NCBI GenBank assembly: GCA_013339895.1
Contig: JABACO010000016.1
Coordinates: 6,402,814 to 6,466,813, forward strand
Origin: Ephydatia muelleri
Lineage: Eukaryota; Porifera; Demospongiae; Spongillida; Spongillidae
DNA: 64,000 nt
Reading direction: 5' to 3'
This document shows positions 20,058 through 31,407 of this stretch, in pieces. The notes below the pieces were generated by a model. It saw only the letters and a list, made by a program, of their open reading frames with translations, ran no database searches and was not told the DNA's origin. Each line of letters starts with the position of its first letter. The stretch's first letter is position 1. The position numbers were made by a program, and so were the translations under genes.

Positions 20058-21446
20058 ATGCATGTAGCCAAGCAGCTTGGTTATCCTGAAATGAAAGATC
20101 TTCAGGTTAAAGTAGTCGTGGACTTCGTTTGTGGAAGAGATGTTTTTGCCGTGCTTCCAACAGGATACGGCAAAAGCTTGTGCTACGCTTGTCTTCCAGG
20201 CGTATTTGATCTTGTACATCGTAATGAAAGTCCATGCATCGTTTGTGTTATTACACCACTTACAGCGATAGTGGAAAACCAGGTACCTATATAATACATG
20301 AGCATGAGCAAATACATTTTATCTCCTAATATTGCGTACTTAGGTTGCTACATTCTCCTCAAGAGGATTGCAGGTTGGCTATGTAACGTCAACTTCAAGT
20401 GAAAAAATGAAAAAAAAAGTTAAAGAAGGGCTTTTTCAGTTGGTGTATTTTACTCCTGAAGCTCTTCTTGAAAGCAGAATGTGGAGAGATGTTATTAAAG
20501 GTAACATATATTCTAGCCGCATAAAAGGACTTGTGATTGATGAAGCTCATACTATAAAGAAGTGGTGAGGGAGTTATATGAGTTCCATGCATTATAATAA
20601 TGCATGATATTGATATTATAGGGGAGAATCATTCCGCAAGACTCTACTTCGCATTGGTGAATTGCGGAGCATATTACCTGACCATGTCCATATCTTAGCA
20701 TTAACTGCAACAGCAACACAGGCCCTTCGCATAGCAGTGTCCAGTATAATTGGAATGCAAAATCCTTCTACTATCTCCGTTTCTTCTTGTAAGAAGAATA
20801 TAATCTACACTGTCTCTGATTTCAGTGGAATTGATAATACTTTTCAGCCACTTCTTACCCAGATAAAGTTGTTAAGGAACAGATTGCCTCGAATCATTAT
20901 TTACTGTCGCAGATTTGATGATTGCTCCTTTCTATATATGTATTTTAAAAATGGATTGGGGAATGAATTTAAGCAACCAATTGATGCTCCTGATATGTCA
21001 ATGTATAGGTTAGTTGACATGTTCACCAGTTGCACTGATCAGGAAGTGAAAGAGAGCATCATTAAATGTTTCTGTATGGAGTCCAACTTAAGAATTGTTA
21101 TTGCTACTGGAGCATTTGGAATGGGTCTTGATTGTCCAGATGTGCAGCAGGTTGTGCATTTTGGTGCTCCTAGTGATGTGGAAACCTACATACAGGAGAC
21201 TAGAAGAATGGGAATATGGCACTAGTTACACTACTAAACGTCAGACGCCAACGCAAGTACTGTGATGGTAGCATGCAGAAGTACCTGGACAATGCATCAG
21301 TGTGCCGAAGAGACATCCTGTTTAATGAGACAGACAATTACATGCATATAGACATGGGGAAGAAATGTCTGTGCTGTGATATATGTAAAAGGTTATGTCA
21401 ATGTGGAAAATGCAGTGAAATCAACGTACAGTTTACACTCTTATAG
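20058..21446 (+). pseudogene. RecQ-like superfamily II helicase of the transposon
   Basis: An ATP-dependent DNA helicase, presumably used by the element in transposition. Exons: 20058-20282, 20345-20566 and 20622 onward, with GT-AG borders. Motif 0/I is FAVLPTGYGKSLCYACLPG (Walker A GYGKS), motif II is VIDEAH (about 20537), motif III is LALTATATQALR. The C-terminal RecA lobe has IIYCRRFDD, IVIATGAFGMGLDCPDVQQV and VHFGAPSDVETYIQET. Motif VI is damaged: RecQ helicases have a G-R-x-G-R core after QET, but here it reads ETRRMG and the frame closes at about 21222. The +1 frame then continues (MALVTLLNVRRQRKYCDG) into a cysteine-rich tail (CLCCDICKRLCQCGKC) resembling a RecQ zinc-binding region, ending at 21444-21446. 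A one-base lesion near 21205-21218 therefore separates the two parts. Confidence 0.85.
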
Positions 21447-21453
21447 TTTGTGT

Positions 21454-24400
21454 TTACAGTTTTACTTTTGTGTGATTAATTATCCAGTCTTTCATTTCAT
21501 CTCGAGTCTTGCTAAACAATGGGTTTTTGGGTACTTGAAATGACATGTGCTTGCGACCTTTAGTAGGAGTGAATATACCATAATCATTTAATTTTCCTAC
21601 AACAGCTCTCAAATCTTTTCCATACTCAGCAATGTTATGTCTTCCAGGCTCTACTTTCACATTATGATCATCATCATAGTTTGAAAGAATTGGAACAATG
21701 ACTCCAAGAGCTTTGGAAACACGCAGAATTGCTCTTTCACCTTTGTTGCTTTTAAGTGCTTGGATGGCATCTTTGCAAATACGGTTTAAGTGTTCACAAT
21801 GTAAATCATTAGGAATATTTTTGCCCATTTTACCATGTGTGTTTATAAAGCGGCTCCACAACAGCTCAACCTTTTCACGTTCAGATAGTAAGTAGTCATG
21901 CTGATATAGTAATTCTAAGCTCTCAATGGCATAGTTTTTCCTCCCTGAAGCAACAAATATTGGCAATAGGTATCTCCAGCATCTTAAAACCCTGTCCCAT
22001 CACCTTCCTTTATAGAATCTACATATTCTAAATAAAGGCCAAACTTAACAAGTCTCTTGAATATGTATATACCTCGTCACCATTGCTTCCAGGGAAAGGC
22101 TTATTGTAACGTAGATGAAAGCATGGAGAATTCACTAGCTTGTTACATATAGAGTGCAAAAGTTGTTTGCGGTCTTCATCTGGCATCATCCATGTATCAT
22201 TTTCTTGTGGTGCAAATGTTTTGTCAGGGATTCCATCCAGGTTATCCATCTTTAGTTCTGTCATAGCTGCAACTAGGATATACGCTTCCACCACTAATAC
22301 AAAGAAATCGTGACAGGCATCATACTGTTTCTTAGCTTTTTTGGGAATGCTGGTTCTGTTTAGAAGGTTCTTCAGATGGTAAAGAGTGCCAGTTTGGTTA
22401 GAGGATGATGTGGCATAGAAGTACCTCCAAATTAGCTGCATAGTGAAAAAATATCTGATCCCACAATAATACCATATCTGCTTGTGGCATCAACCAACTT
22501 ACATCTAGATAGATGGCTTTAGTGTGCCAGTCCTCTGCAACAGGAATAAATCCTTCAAGCCTGCCAGTTGCAGTCCATGAGTTGTTTTTGATGTTAATAG
22601 CACTTCTCATTCTTGCCACAGTTAACTGATTGCCACCAATCAGTATGCGATGCATATACTCGGTCTTTTTTGTAACAACTTGCCCTGTGCTTAAAGATGC
22701 TGACTCTTCTTGAGTAACACAAGGAACATATTGATGCAGATCTGTTAGTATCTCAGTCATTTCGTCAATTTTGTTTTCATTCTTTAGAATGATGCCTAGA
22801 GGAACCTGAAATGTGATCATTATTGCAGCAGTTTAATCACACTTTATACTGATCTTACCACCTGAGACTTCTGTGACATTTCCTTGTAATACTTGTGGTG
22901 AATATGCCATTGCACCACATCATCAAAGGAAACATTGAAAAATTTCATATGCTTGCATAGCACACGAGACACCAATGTTGCAATGTTGGAACTTAATGTA
23001 TTGTCATCTAAAGGTGATGGCAATATTGAGTACACATCAATGTGAAGTGGATAATGAGGCACTTCATCTGACAGTTGTGATATATCGACTCTATTGCGAA
23101 CAGCATATGAGTTAAAACAATGCAACTCTTTGTTCACCCTATCCAAACGTGCATGGCGTCTTTGAATTGTTTTGTCAAGATTGTCTCCACATAGACGGAA
23201 ACCCAAACTTTTATTATTACTTGAGACATTCATATCCATAAAGGCAACAGCTTCAGTGAATAGTTGTTCAAATGGTACAGACTCAGTGCACCTTATGGAA
23301 TCATTACCACACTCTGAATTTTCACTGCCAACATTGACAACATGTTCAGCGATATTTACTGCCTCACTTGACAAGTCATCTTCTTGCTCACTATTACTGA
23401 ATAGTTGTTCAAATGGTACAGCCTCAGTGCACCTTATGGCTGAATCATTGCCACACTCTGAATTTTCACTGCCAACATTGACAACATGTTCAGCGATATC
23501 TACTGCCTCACTTGACAAGTCATTTTCTTGCTCACTATTACTGAATAGTTGTTCAAATGGTACAGCGACAGTGCACCTTATGGCTGAATCATAACCAATC
23601 TCAGAATTTGCACTGTCAAAATTGGTAATGTACTGAGTTATGTTAACTGTTTCATGTGACAAGACATTTTCCTGCTGACCATTATCATCAATTCCTATCA
23701 CTTCTTCATCACTTACAAATCCATCAGCTTCTGGACAACTGTCATCCTCTATCATTTCACTGTCTTCATCACTACAATTACTGGAGTTCTCAGAATTCCT
23801 TTGGTCTGTATCAGAAGACTCAGAAGAAGAGAATGTCTCTCTGTGTGTTGATGTTTTAGAATGTTGCCTTATCTCTGACAGAGTCTACAATAAGAGTGTA
23901 GATTTGAGTTGTCGCATACATGTTACTCAAATTGCATTAACTGAATACCTTTTTCAATTCCAATTCAGGCAAAAATGAATCTCTCCATTGTTTTACATCT
24001 CTATCAAACAAATTTCCAACCTGATCAAGCAATCGAATCACTGTTGAATGTGACACGGTTAATCCCAATCTGTGTAGTCTATTGAAGACCTGCATGTAAG
24101 TATAGTAGCATGCACAGAGCAACTATCACAATGAATTAAACATACCATTTTTGAGCAATGTCCAGAATACAGGATAATTGCAACAATCTTTTGTAACAGT
24201 GACATTTTGTAACATCGTGTCCTGATCAATATTGAAGCACACAGACCAATAATACCTATGCGATTTCCAGTACAAACATTTAGTATAGAAAACAGTAATG
24301 GTGCATGCTGCTTAAGTTCAGCAAGGAACATATCCATTCTAAACGTTTCCAGCATTTGAGGTGACGTGTTCTGCAAAACAGAATTCACACGTTTAGAACA

Positions 24401-24707
24401 CATCACTTTAATTTCTTTCTTCACTAGTGATGCCACAAAGCCATGCAAGTAATGTTTGGCATAAAGTGAACAATGCCTCAGTGCAGCCAACTTGCTGTCA
24501 TTGGTAATAGACGTTACAATTTTCTTTCTAACTGGGACACGCACTGAAACTTTCTGCATCGTTTTCTTCCAGCAGTGATTACCTGGAATCTTATCGATAA
24601 GGCATCAATGAATACCATGTTATTATACTTACAGTTACGGTATCATTTGTTCGTGATTTCGAGCAGAAGCGTTTAGGATGGGATAGTGCCACAGAGCTGG
24701 ACGCCAT
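21454..24707 (-). pseudogene. DUF6589-like putative transposase, about eight exons
   Basis: It starts MASSSVALSHPKRFCSKS at 24707. Exons include 24580 to about 24147, 24090-23950 (VFNRLHRLGLTVSHSTVIRL), 23880-22859, 22805-22503, 22435-22073 and 21991-21454. Hallmarks are ILIGGNQLTVARMRSA, GRLEGFIPVAEDWHTKAIYL, LRCWRYLLPIFVASGRKNYA, RFINTHGKMGKNIP and DLHCEHLNRICKDAIQ. I associate these with DUF6589-type proteins, which recur in repetitive loci of invertebrates. The role as transposase is inferred from the TIRs and from its being the only other gene in the element. I could not assign the acidic catalytic residues. The join of the last two exons (22073 to 21991) is not in frame for any obvious splice choice, suggesting a one-base loss. 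Confidence 0.7.
23256..23640 (-). repeat. Coding tandem triplication in the putative transposase
   Basis: Blocks of about 130-140 bp encode CTEAVPFEQLFSNSEQE, DLSSEAV and VVNVGSENSECGND in repeat, two close copies and one more diverged. They lie in an acidic Ser/Glu-rich linker, and the frame is kept across copies. Confidence 0.85.
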
Positions 24708-24757
24708 TTCTATGTCACGAGTGGGCGTAGTTTGACGAATGATTGCATTAATTGCTA

Positions 24758-24900
24758 TTAATTGCATTCCACGTAACGTAATAACTGATTGAACCAATTG
24801 AAGCCAATTGAGCCAATTTAGGCCCATTTGCCAGAACTCGAGTATAGCAATGAAACCAGACCCTCGCTCCAGAATGCGAGGGTGGGGCTACGCGAGACTA
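24758..24900 (-). repeat. Right terminal inverted repeat
   Basis: 143 bp and the inverse of the left TIR, lacking one 4-bp TA repeat in TATATATA. Confidence 0.9.
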
Positions 24901-24909
24901 GGACTACTC

Positions 24910-25811
24910 CGCGTTTGACAGACCATAAACTTCAAACGGCTTAGTATCGAACCAAAAACATGCGCTCCTATATAGTCCCAAACTAAGAACATACCAAGTT
25001 TGCGTGCAGTTAAGTTCCTTACTTCCAACGCAGCCAGAACTGAACGCCCTAATTTACTGTCACGGGCGTCTGTTAATATTTAAATCTATTCAACTGAACT
25101 AGGTACCCTCATGACCAAAAGTGCCCCAGGAACCCAGGGGAAGAAGCCTATGGGCATGAGAACCTGGTAGAAAGTTACCTTGATCATATTAGCATCATCT
25201 GAAATGAGTCAAACAATACCTTCCTATCTTACATTCAGAGTAACAAAAAAGAATAGTGATAAAAAATCATTAAAAAAAGCAATTTTCCATACATCTCTAT
25301 GGAGGAGTACTAATCCTTATGAGGAGCCTCGCAGCAGTGGCTGAAAATTCCATCAACCTTGCAGAGTGATAGCTTATCATGTTATCCATCATGGGGCTTC
25401 TTTCAAACTTAAATAGCAACTTTCCCTGATTTATGGTATTCAAAAATGAACTTTACCCCATACATTTCTATGGACGCGTGCGCGGGAAATGTGACGGACG
25501 TTTGCAAAATTGGCCAGGAATTGTTAATGAGCGTCCGAATTTTCTCGCAATGCTGTGTTTTCAACTGACATGCATAGCTCTAGTTTGGTGCAAGACCATG
25601 TGGATTTCTGTACAGACATAAATTATCTTCTCAGTGTGCACTCCACAAGCACCACAACCTGAATAACCGGCAAAACCTATTCGGAAAAATCGATTTTGTT
25701 TTTTAAACTATTCGGGAAAAAAAAAAGGATTTTCAGATCCACAAAAACCTGAAAAATCGATTAGTGTTTTAAAAGTATTCGGAAAAATCGATTTTCATTA
25801 CGCTTACACAC
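24910..25811. other. Non-coding stretch
   Basis: I see no gene. At about 25665-25800 the words TATTCGGAAAAATCGATTTT and CTGAAAAATCGATTAGTG recur in altered form, making a short degenerate repeat. Confidence 0.5.
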
Positions 25812-26140
25812 CCTAGGCGGGTATTCTACGGTAGAATACCCGCCCTCTGGCACTTAGAATACCCGCCCTCTGGCACTTAGAATACCCGCCCTCTGGCACT
25901 TAGAATACCCGCCCTCTGGCATATAGAAGACCTCCATATATACATTTAGACAATAGCGGAAGTGATTCGCGCAAACTGATTGGTCAATTGCAGGTATCTA
26001 AACGCGGTAGAAACCTCGAGAGGGACTCTAAGTGCCCTGGGCACTTAGAATCCCTCCCACTGGCACTTAGAATCCCTCCCGCTGGCACTTAGAATCCCCC
26101 CCCCACTGGCACTTAGAATCCCTCCCGCTGGCACTTTTTT
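25812..26140. repeat. Two blocks of a 23-bp tandem repeat
   Basis: The first block (about 25818-25925) repeats TAGAATACCCGCCCTCTGGCACT about four times. The second (about 26030-26137) repeats GGCACTTAGAATCCCTCCC(G/A)CT about five times. The two unit types differ mainly at ATACCC versus ATCCCT. Confidence 0.85.
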
Positions 26141-26378
26141 AAATGCAGTATTTTGTATCAGCCTGAGTTTTTACTGAAACACCATCTGCAATTATTTTTT
26201 GTACTTCTGCGTCGGTCTTTGGTGCTGCAAACATTCGCTTATTTCCGGTGCGCTGTCCACTTGTGGTAGGCAAATCTGACGGCAAGTTTAAATCGGCAAC
26301 TTCATCCAATTTAAAAGCTTCATTCACATCGGAACCATCGCATAACCAGTCAAAAAAATCGGCACCAAGGATTTGCAT
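26139..26378 (-). pseudogene. Crypton-like recombinase N-terminal fragment
   Basis: The minus-strand frame starts MQILGADFFDWLCDGSDV and contains FAAPKTDAEVQKIIADGVSV, then KTQADTKYC. The TDxEVxxII...GV..KT..DTKYC.. pattern resembles the segment before the SAM-like N-terminal domain of Crypton/QRICH1-type tyrosine recombinases (family assignment from memory). Only this piece remains; the 23-bp tandem repeat follows it directly at the 3' end. Confidence 0.5.
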
Positions 26379-26474
26379 TTCTTTTTGTATACCTTCAAAC
26401 GGTTGCTATGTACGTATCTAATTGCTGCGTTGAGTGATAATTTATTGGTTGCTACGTAGCTATTGTCTAAATTG

Positions 26475-26616
26475 GTTAGACACTGTCACCTTCGGAATCC
26501 ACGTGATTTAGAATCCCCTCGGGCCCTTAGTAGCGCCCTCGCTACCGCTCGGGACGCTACAGCCCAGGGCCCTCGGGGATTCTAAATCACGTAGATCCCT
26601 CGGTTTCAGTGTCTAA
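26475..26616. repeat. Hairpin MITE, copy 1 (TTAGACACTG ends)
   Basis: TTAGACACTG at the left and CAGTGTCTAA at the right. The inner arms GTGATTTAGAATCCC and GATTCTAAATCAC also pair, around a GC-rich loop (CTCGCTACCGCTCGGGACGC). A second copy is at 27540-27683. Confidence 0.8.
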
Positions 26617-26717
26617 CCTGTATATATATATTTTAATAATGCAATACATAGGCCTACAATCGATACAATAATACGTGTACATGCACATGAGTTTTGTACA
26701 GCAGCGCTCATGTTTAC

Positions 26718-27252
26718 GTTGATAGTAACCAATGCCGTTATAATTATCCATTGCGCAAGCGCAGTTTCTGTGCAGCAACGCGGGATCTTTTCGGAATGGA
26801 TATACTGAGTGCCGACCTATTGGACTGGCTCGTCGAAGAGGATGACAAACAGCAAAGCGAAGACTTACCTATACATACCCGACCATTTGCAGTTCCGAAA
26901 ACGTAAACGTAAACTTGAGCGTTATGCTATAGTCTAATATTTAGATGGAACGACTAGTGATGGAACGCACGTTCGCTGTCTGTAACTTGTCCATTGATTC
27001 CATATTTTAACGCAGTACTTTGTGTCATCTCTAGTCTTTTTAGATACGCCTGCAGAAATGACATCTTCTATTTCTTTGTCCGTTTTCGGAACTGCAAACG
27101 GTCGGGTATGTCTAGATAAGTCTTCGCTATGCTGTTTGTCATCCTCTTCGACGAGCCAGTCCAATAGGTCGGCACTCAGTATATCCATACCGAAACGATC
27201 CCATTGCTACACAGAAACTGCGCTTGCGCAATGGATAACATTGGTTACTATA
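26718..27252. repeat. Inverted pair of Crypton-like 5' ends
   Basis: The plus-strand segment 26718-26910 (promoter side plus MDILSADLLDWLVEEDDKQ, cut at FAVPKT) is mirrored at 26934-27252. The mirrored minus-strand copy (ATG at 27188) reads further: TDKEIEDVISAGVSKKTRDD, then TKYCVKIWNQWTSYR. The two coding parts are almost identical. Both are fragments of the family at 26139. Confidence 0.7.
26934..27188 (-). pseudogene. Crypton-like recombinase first exon fragment
   Basis: About 84 residues starting MDILSADLLDWLVEEDDKQH. The end VKIWNQWTSYRQ resembles the start of the DNA-binding SAM-like domain of Crypton recombinases. No catalytic tyrosine-recombinase domain follows, so this is a fragment. 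It is paralogous to 26139-26378 and mirrors 26793-26910. Confidence 0.5.
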
Positions 27253-27507
27253 ATTGGGACAGTTTCCGCGAAAATTGCCCCACGGTTAAATGTACATGTT
27301 ATAAAAATGCATCGCGTTTGAATCGCTATAACTTCCCAACGAATAACGCTATCGACTTCCTATTTTCACCACTGCATAGTGAAATGGTGTAGTATGAAGT
27401 GTTGAAAATAGGAAGTCGATAGCGTTATCCGTTGGGAAGTTATAGCGATTCAAACGCGATGCATTTTTATAACATTTTAACCGTGGGGCAATTTTCTCCC
27501 AATTATA
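27250..27507. repeat. Long near-perfect palindrome
   Basis: Left arm words AATTGCCCCACGGTTAAA, CATCGCGTTTGAATCGCTAT and GCTATCGACTTCCTATTTTC each recur inverted in the right arm. The centre is near 27385. It abuts the inverted Crypton-like pair. Confidence 0.85.
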
Positions 27508-27539
27508 TATATATAACGTAAACATGAGCGTTGCTATAG

Positions 27540-27683
27540 TTAGACACTGTCACCTTCGGGATCCACGTGATTTAGAATCCCTCGGGCACTTAGTAGCGCC
27601 CTCGCTACCGCTCGGGACGCTACAGCCCAGGGCCCTCGGAGATTCTAAATCACGTAGATCCCTCGGTTTCAGTGTCGATCTAA
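27540..27683. repeat. Hairpin MITE, copy 2 (TTAGACACTG ends)
   Basis: It is almost identical to 26475-26616 over its full length. It has one extra 3-base insertion near the right end (GTGTCGATCTAA). Confidence 0.8.
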
Positions 27684-28257
27684 CTAATAGGTAAGGCACC
27701 TCTAAATGTTTCACCCCTGAAAACAAGTTATGAGCTTTAATTCAGCTAAAGGTATTGTCATTTATTGTGTAATTGTAATTGCCTAGTTTAACCCTTGAGA
27801 ACACTTAAAGCTAGTCTCGTACCCAGACTCGACTGACGTAAGCATTATCGCATAATGAATAATGGTGGGTCTGGGAAAATAACATGCGTGACGACATCAA
27901 ATTAATTAGCTGCGTCACAGCTTATCGAACAGCGCACTAACTGCAAAGTGTGTGGCGTTGCTACAACAGTTAAGTATCGCTCGAAACTGCAGAGCCCTTC
28001 ATCCGTAGCCGTAATGTATGATTATTCACCACTTGAATTTAGTCCACATGTAGATAGAAGCTGCCTTGTGTGCGTTTTTTGGTGTATATATGTGTGTGCC
28101 TGTGGCATGTGAAGGGCAACACACAAAATGGCTGTGCTGGGATAGTTCAAGTGGTTGAAGATTAGCACACCAAGATTGTCTTGCCATTCACCAGAAGCCA
28201 TACATGTTTAGTCACAGTTGATGATATCGTGATAGTTTACATGTCTAGCAGCTGCCT

Positions 28258-28424
<167 letters not shown>

Positions 28425-28727
28425 CACCACGTGTTCCTGAATGTCTTGGTTTGAGGTATGTTGTTGTTCTTAGGTCATATGGACAAAACTGTACAAAACA
28501 ACTTCTGGCCTGGACGTAGAACGCTTTATTAATTACGAAATTCCTAAACAGAAGGAGCGTTACTAAGGATGTTACAAATGATATGATGCATGTGAAGATT
28601 TTCTCCAGCTAGTAAATCTAATACATGCCGTCTCTCCAGATGCGTACACTGCTGAAAGTCCTTTAGAAGTTAGTGAAGCGACCTACAACGATTCGTATTA
28701 CTAGAATTCCTTCCCCTATAGAACGCG

Positions 28728-28940
28728 TTATGATATCTGATTTTTCATCAAAGCCTTCAAGGGAGATACGATGATGGCAATAGAGCCATCTCGACCACGA
28801 AATTCATCAAAGGCGTATGGCAAAACAGCATAGCACAGTGACTTTCCGCTGCCCGTCGGTAGGGATACAAAAACATCGTTTCCTTCCAAGAACGCCTTGA
28901 TTGACTTGCTCTGGTTTGGACGCACGATGGAGAAACCAAG
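28728..28940 (-). pseudogene. RecQ-like helicase N-terminal fragment
   Basis: The minus-strand frame has RPNQSKSIKAFLEGNDVFV, then SLPTGSGKSLCYAVLPYAFD (Walker A GSGKS) and SIAIIVSPLKALMKNQ. It corresponds to exon 1 of the helicase at 20058, but with a different, more canonical Walker A. An upstream ATG frame (from 29004) is offset by a frameshift. No DEAH box or second lobe follows before the (TG)n tract. Confidence 0.8.
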
Positions 28941-29388
28941 TCTTTCTTAGGTCATATGGACAAAGCTGTACAAAACAACGAGAAATGACACTATCAAGAT
29001 CCATCGTTCAAGTAAAGTGATTTGTGGGAGTGAGTGGTTCACCTTGCAAACGTAATTTGATCAAACGCAATTTGACATCACGAAAACGCTGCAGTTTGAT
29101 TGGGCACCCGAATTCCAGTGCCGTGGAACAATTTTGTTTCCCAGACCCACTAGACGTAGCATTATACATTATGCGATAATGCTTACGTCAGTCGGGTATG
29201 GGTACGAGACTAGGGCATCGTCAGCTGACTGCAATTTATTACGGAGGCTATTGAGTAGTTGTATTGTATTGACAAAGCTATGCTCACCTGAATACACAGT
29301 GGAGAGAAATATGGAAACGAAAGCGTTGAGGACGAGTCTATTGAGCAATTTTCAATTTTCCTTAGAACAAAACTACTTAAAGGACTGT

Positions 29389-29419
<31 letters not shown>

Positions 29420-29458
29420 CTTATGTTTAGCTTAATGCATCTGTGTAACATTTTTTTA

Positions 29459-30552
29459 AAGCTGCAGGATATGGCATTGCAGCAGATTGCTCAAATCAAT
29501 GCCCTGCTTACAGAAGCCGACAGGGTCAACATGAGGAAATCCTTTGGATTGCGGAAGGATTACAACCCTCTGCTATGCATACCTACTGACCTCTACCTGT
29601 AAGTACTAAACAACAGTTTTAAAGCTTTTCACATCCTTCTCATAGGAGCATACCTGTTGAGTTTTGCACACCTTATTACTTGGTTCTTGTAAGCACATCC
29701 TGAAAGATGTAATGCCAAAGATGTCACCACACTAGAAGAGGGAAATCCAGGCCCGGGTGAGGGCTTTCAACAGGTCTGGTTTTAGTACCAAGCTACATGG
29801 CAGTGTCTGTTACTACTATCAGTCATTTGTAGGACGTGACTTCATTTGTAGGACGTGACTTCAAAGGATGGACACAGATGGCACTATTCATTTTAGGTCC
29901 ATACCTCAGTGATGGGCAAAAGGAAGTACTTCTTGCATTTTCCAAGGTAAGCATTACCATCAACATATAATGTGTGAGACTATCCTATGTTTCTTAGAAT
30001 CGCACATTTCGACTTCTTCAAACCAGTGTTGTTGGATGAATGGAAAAGTGTGGTCAAGCTTTTGTGAGCGCTGTCAAACAACACATGCCTTCATTGCTTG
30101 AAACGCAGAAGACACACCTCATTCTCCATCTTGTTGATAGCATGGTCAAATTTGGGCCATGTTCATCTTTCTCAGCTGAAAGGTAAATAATTAATTTCAG
30201 GTTTGTTTATAATTCTAGCATCATTTTGTCCTTCAAAAGGTTTGAGTCCTTCATCTCTAATGTAAGGATGTACAATGTATTCGGGAACCGACTGGCCCCT
30301 AGCCGTGATATAGCTAAACGGTTCTGCACTTTGCAACACTTATGTCACATATGTCATGGTGGAAATGCTAGTGAAAGGTAGGCTATCTATCCTGCTTTTT
30401 ATAATCTTTGAACATCTGGTGATCATGTTTAGGTGTGGAGGTACTCTAAAAGAACTATATTTCACTCCATTACTACAACACATGGTACGCAGTATCTCCA
30501 TGCGAGAACTGCTTGGACACAAGGCCATTTATCAACCTGGAGTAGCAAGAAA
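29459..30552 (+). pseudogene. Transposase C-terminal fragment, same family as 44061-48097
   Basis: It preserves, in order: ALQQIAQINALLTEADRVNM with YNPLLCIPTDLYL (29470-29600); VGRDF and QMALFILGPYLSDGQKEVLL (about 29830-29945); HLILHLVDSMVKFGPCSSF (about 30115-30175); NVFGNRLAPSRDIAKRF (about 30275-30325); and CGGTLKELYFTP (30432). Each aligns to a segment of the 44-48 kb gene (for example GRDFKFLAQIAMFIFSPYLS and RNVYSNRQAPSKDIATAF). An 18-bp tandem duplication around 29830-29865 (AGGACGTGACTTCATTTGT) breaks one exon. The N-terminal half is absent. Introns with GT-AG borders remain visible. Confidence 0.75.
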
Positions 30553-30559
30553 TGTTTGT

Positions 30560-30568
30560 GTGTTTCTG

Positions 30569-30599
<31 letters not shown>

Positions 30600-30790
30600 T
30601 GGACATGTGTCCTACATCGAGATGTGTCCAGAGGGGGTTCAATGGTAATGTCCTAAGGGGGTGTCCTACATCGAGATGTGTCCAGAGGGGGTTCAATGGT
30701 AATGTCCTAAGGGGGTATCCTACATCAGGTTGTGTCCAGAGGGGGTTCAATTGTAATGTACAGGGAAGTGTGTCCAGAGGGGGCCAAAAT
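30560..30790. repeat. (TG)n followed by a 54-bp tandem repeat
   Basis: About 3.5 units of GTGTCCTACATCGAGATGTG, TCCAGAGGGGGTTCAATGGT and AATGTCCTAAGGGG. Later units diverge. Confidence 0.9.
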
Positions 30791-31407
30791 AAATGTCCTG
30801 GGGGGGGTATGGTGTAGAGGCTTTATGTCCTGGGGGATACCATGATATTAGTCATCAGCAGGGGTGTACAATTATATTATGGAGTAGCCCATTATCCATG
30901 ACATACGTTTCTAATTTAACGATTAACAACTAATTGCATTCTTGCTGAAGATACTATTATTCATACATTACATAATTGCATTCCTCCCGACGTTGGAATG
31001 TAAGTATTATGCCAGAAATCTGTACACTCGCGTAGCGGTGATGTAATCCATCCGCAGCTGCGATGTGGGTCTGGGTACGAGACTACTGTACATCAGAAAC
31101 AAGAATTTCCACAACACATGAGATGAACACATGCGATGCTTCCGTTTATACATAGCCTTGATCGTCTCATCTTTGTGAGTACATTTGTGTGTGCGCATGT
31201 GTGTGTATGTATGCTCATTTGATGTTTTCATGCCTGTAGTATGGCTCATGCATTGTGTACTCTGTATGCATGTGTGAATGCATGCGTGTACTTGTGTGTG
31301 TGTTTGTACGTGCATGTGTACATATTGAGATGCGTATTTTGGGTGGATAAGGTAGCTGTGAGCATTGGAAGGAGCTAGCCGACAGTGTCTCCAAGACGCT
31401 GGAATGA

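Larger units (their letters stand above)
19821..24900. mobile_element. Helicase-encoding DNA transposon, AcademH-like
   Basis: The element is 5080 bp. Its termini are TAGTCTCGCGTAGCCCCACC and the exact inverse. The left TIR is 19821-19967 and the right TIR 24758-24900, identical by eye except for a 4-bp TA-repeat difference. It is flanked by a perfect 9-bp duplication, GGACTACTC (19812-19820 and 24901-24909). Inside are a RecQ-like helicase gene (+) and a multi-exon DUF6589-like gene (-), tail to tail with about 8 bp between stops. As I recall, helicase-carrying Academ elements (AcademH) have this gene pairing and 9-10 bp duplications. The family name therefore rests on memory; the boundaries are seen directly. 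Both genes show lesions, so the copy is probably inactive. Confidence 0.85.
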
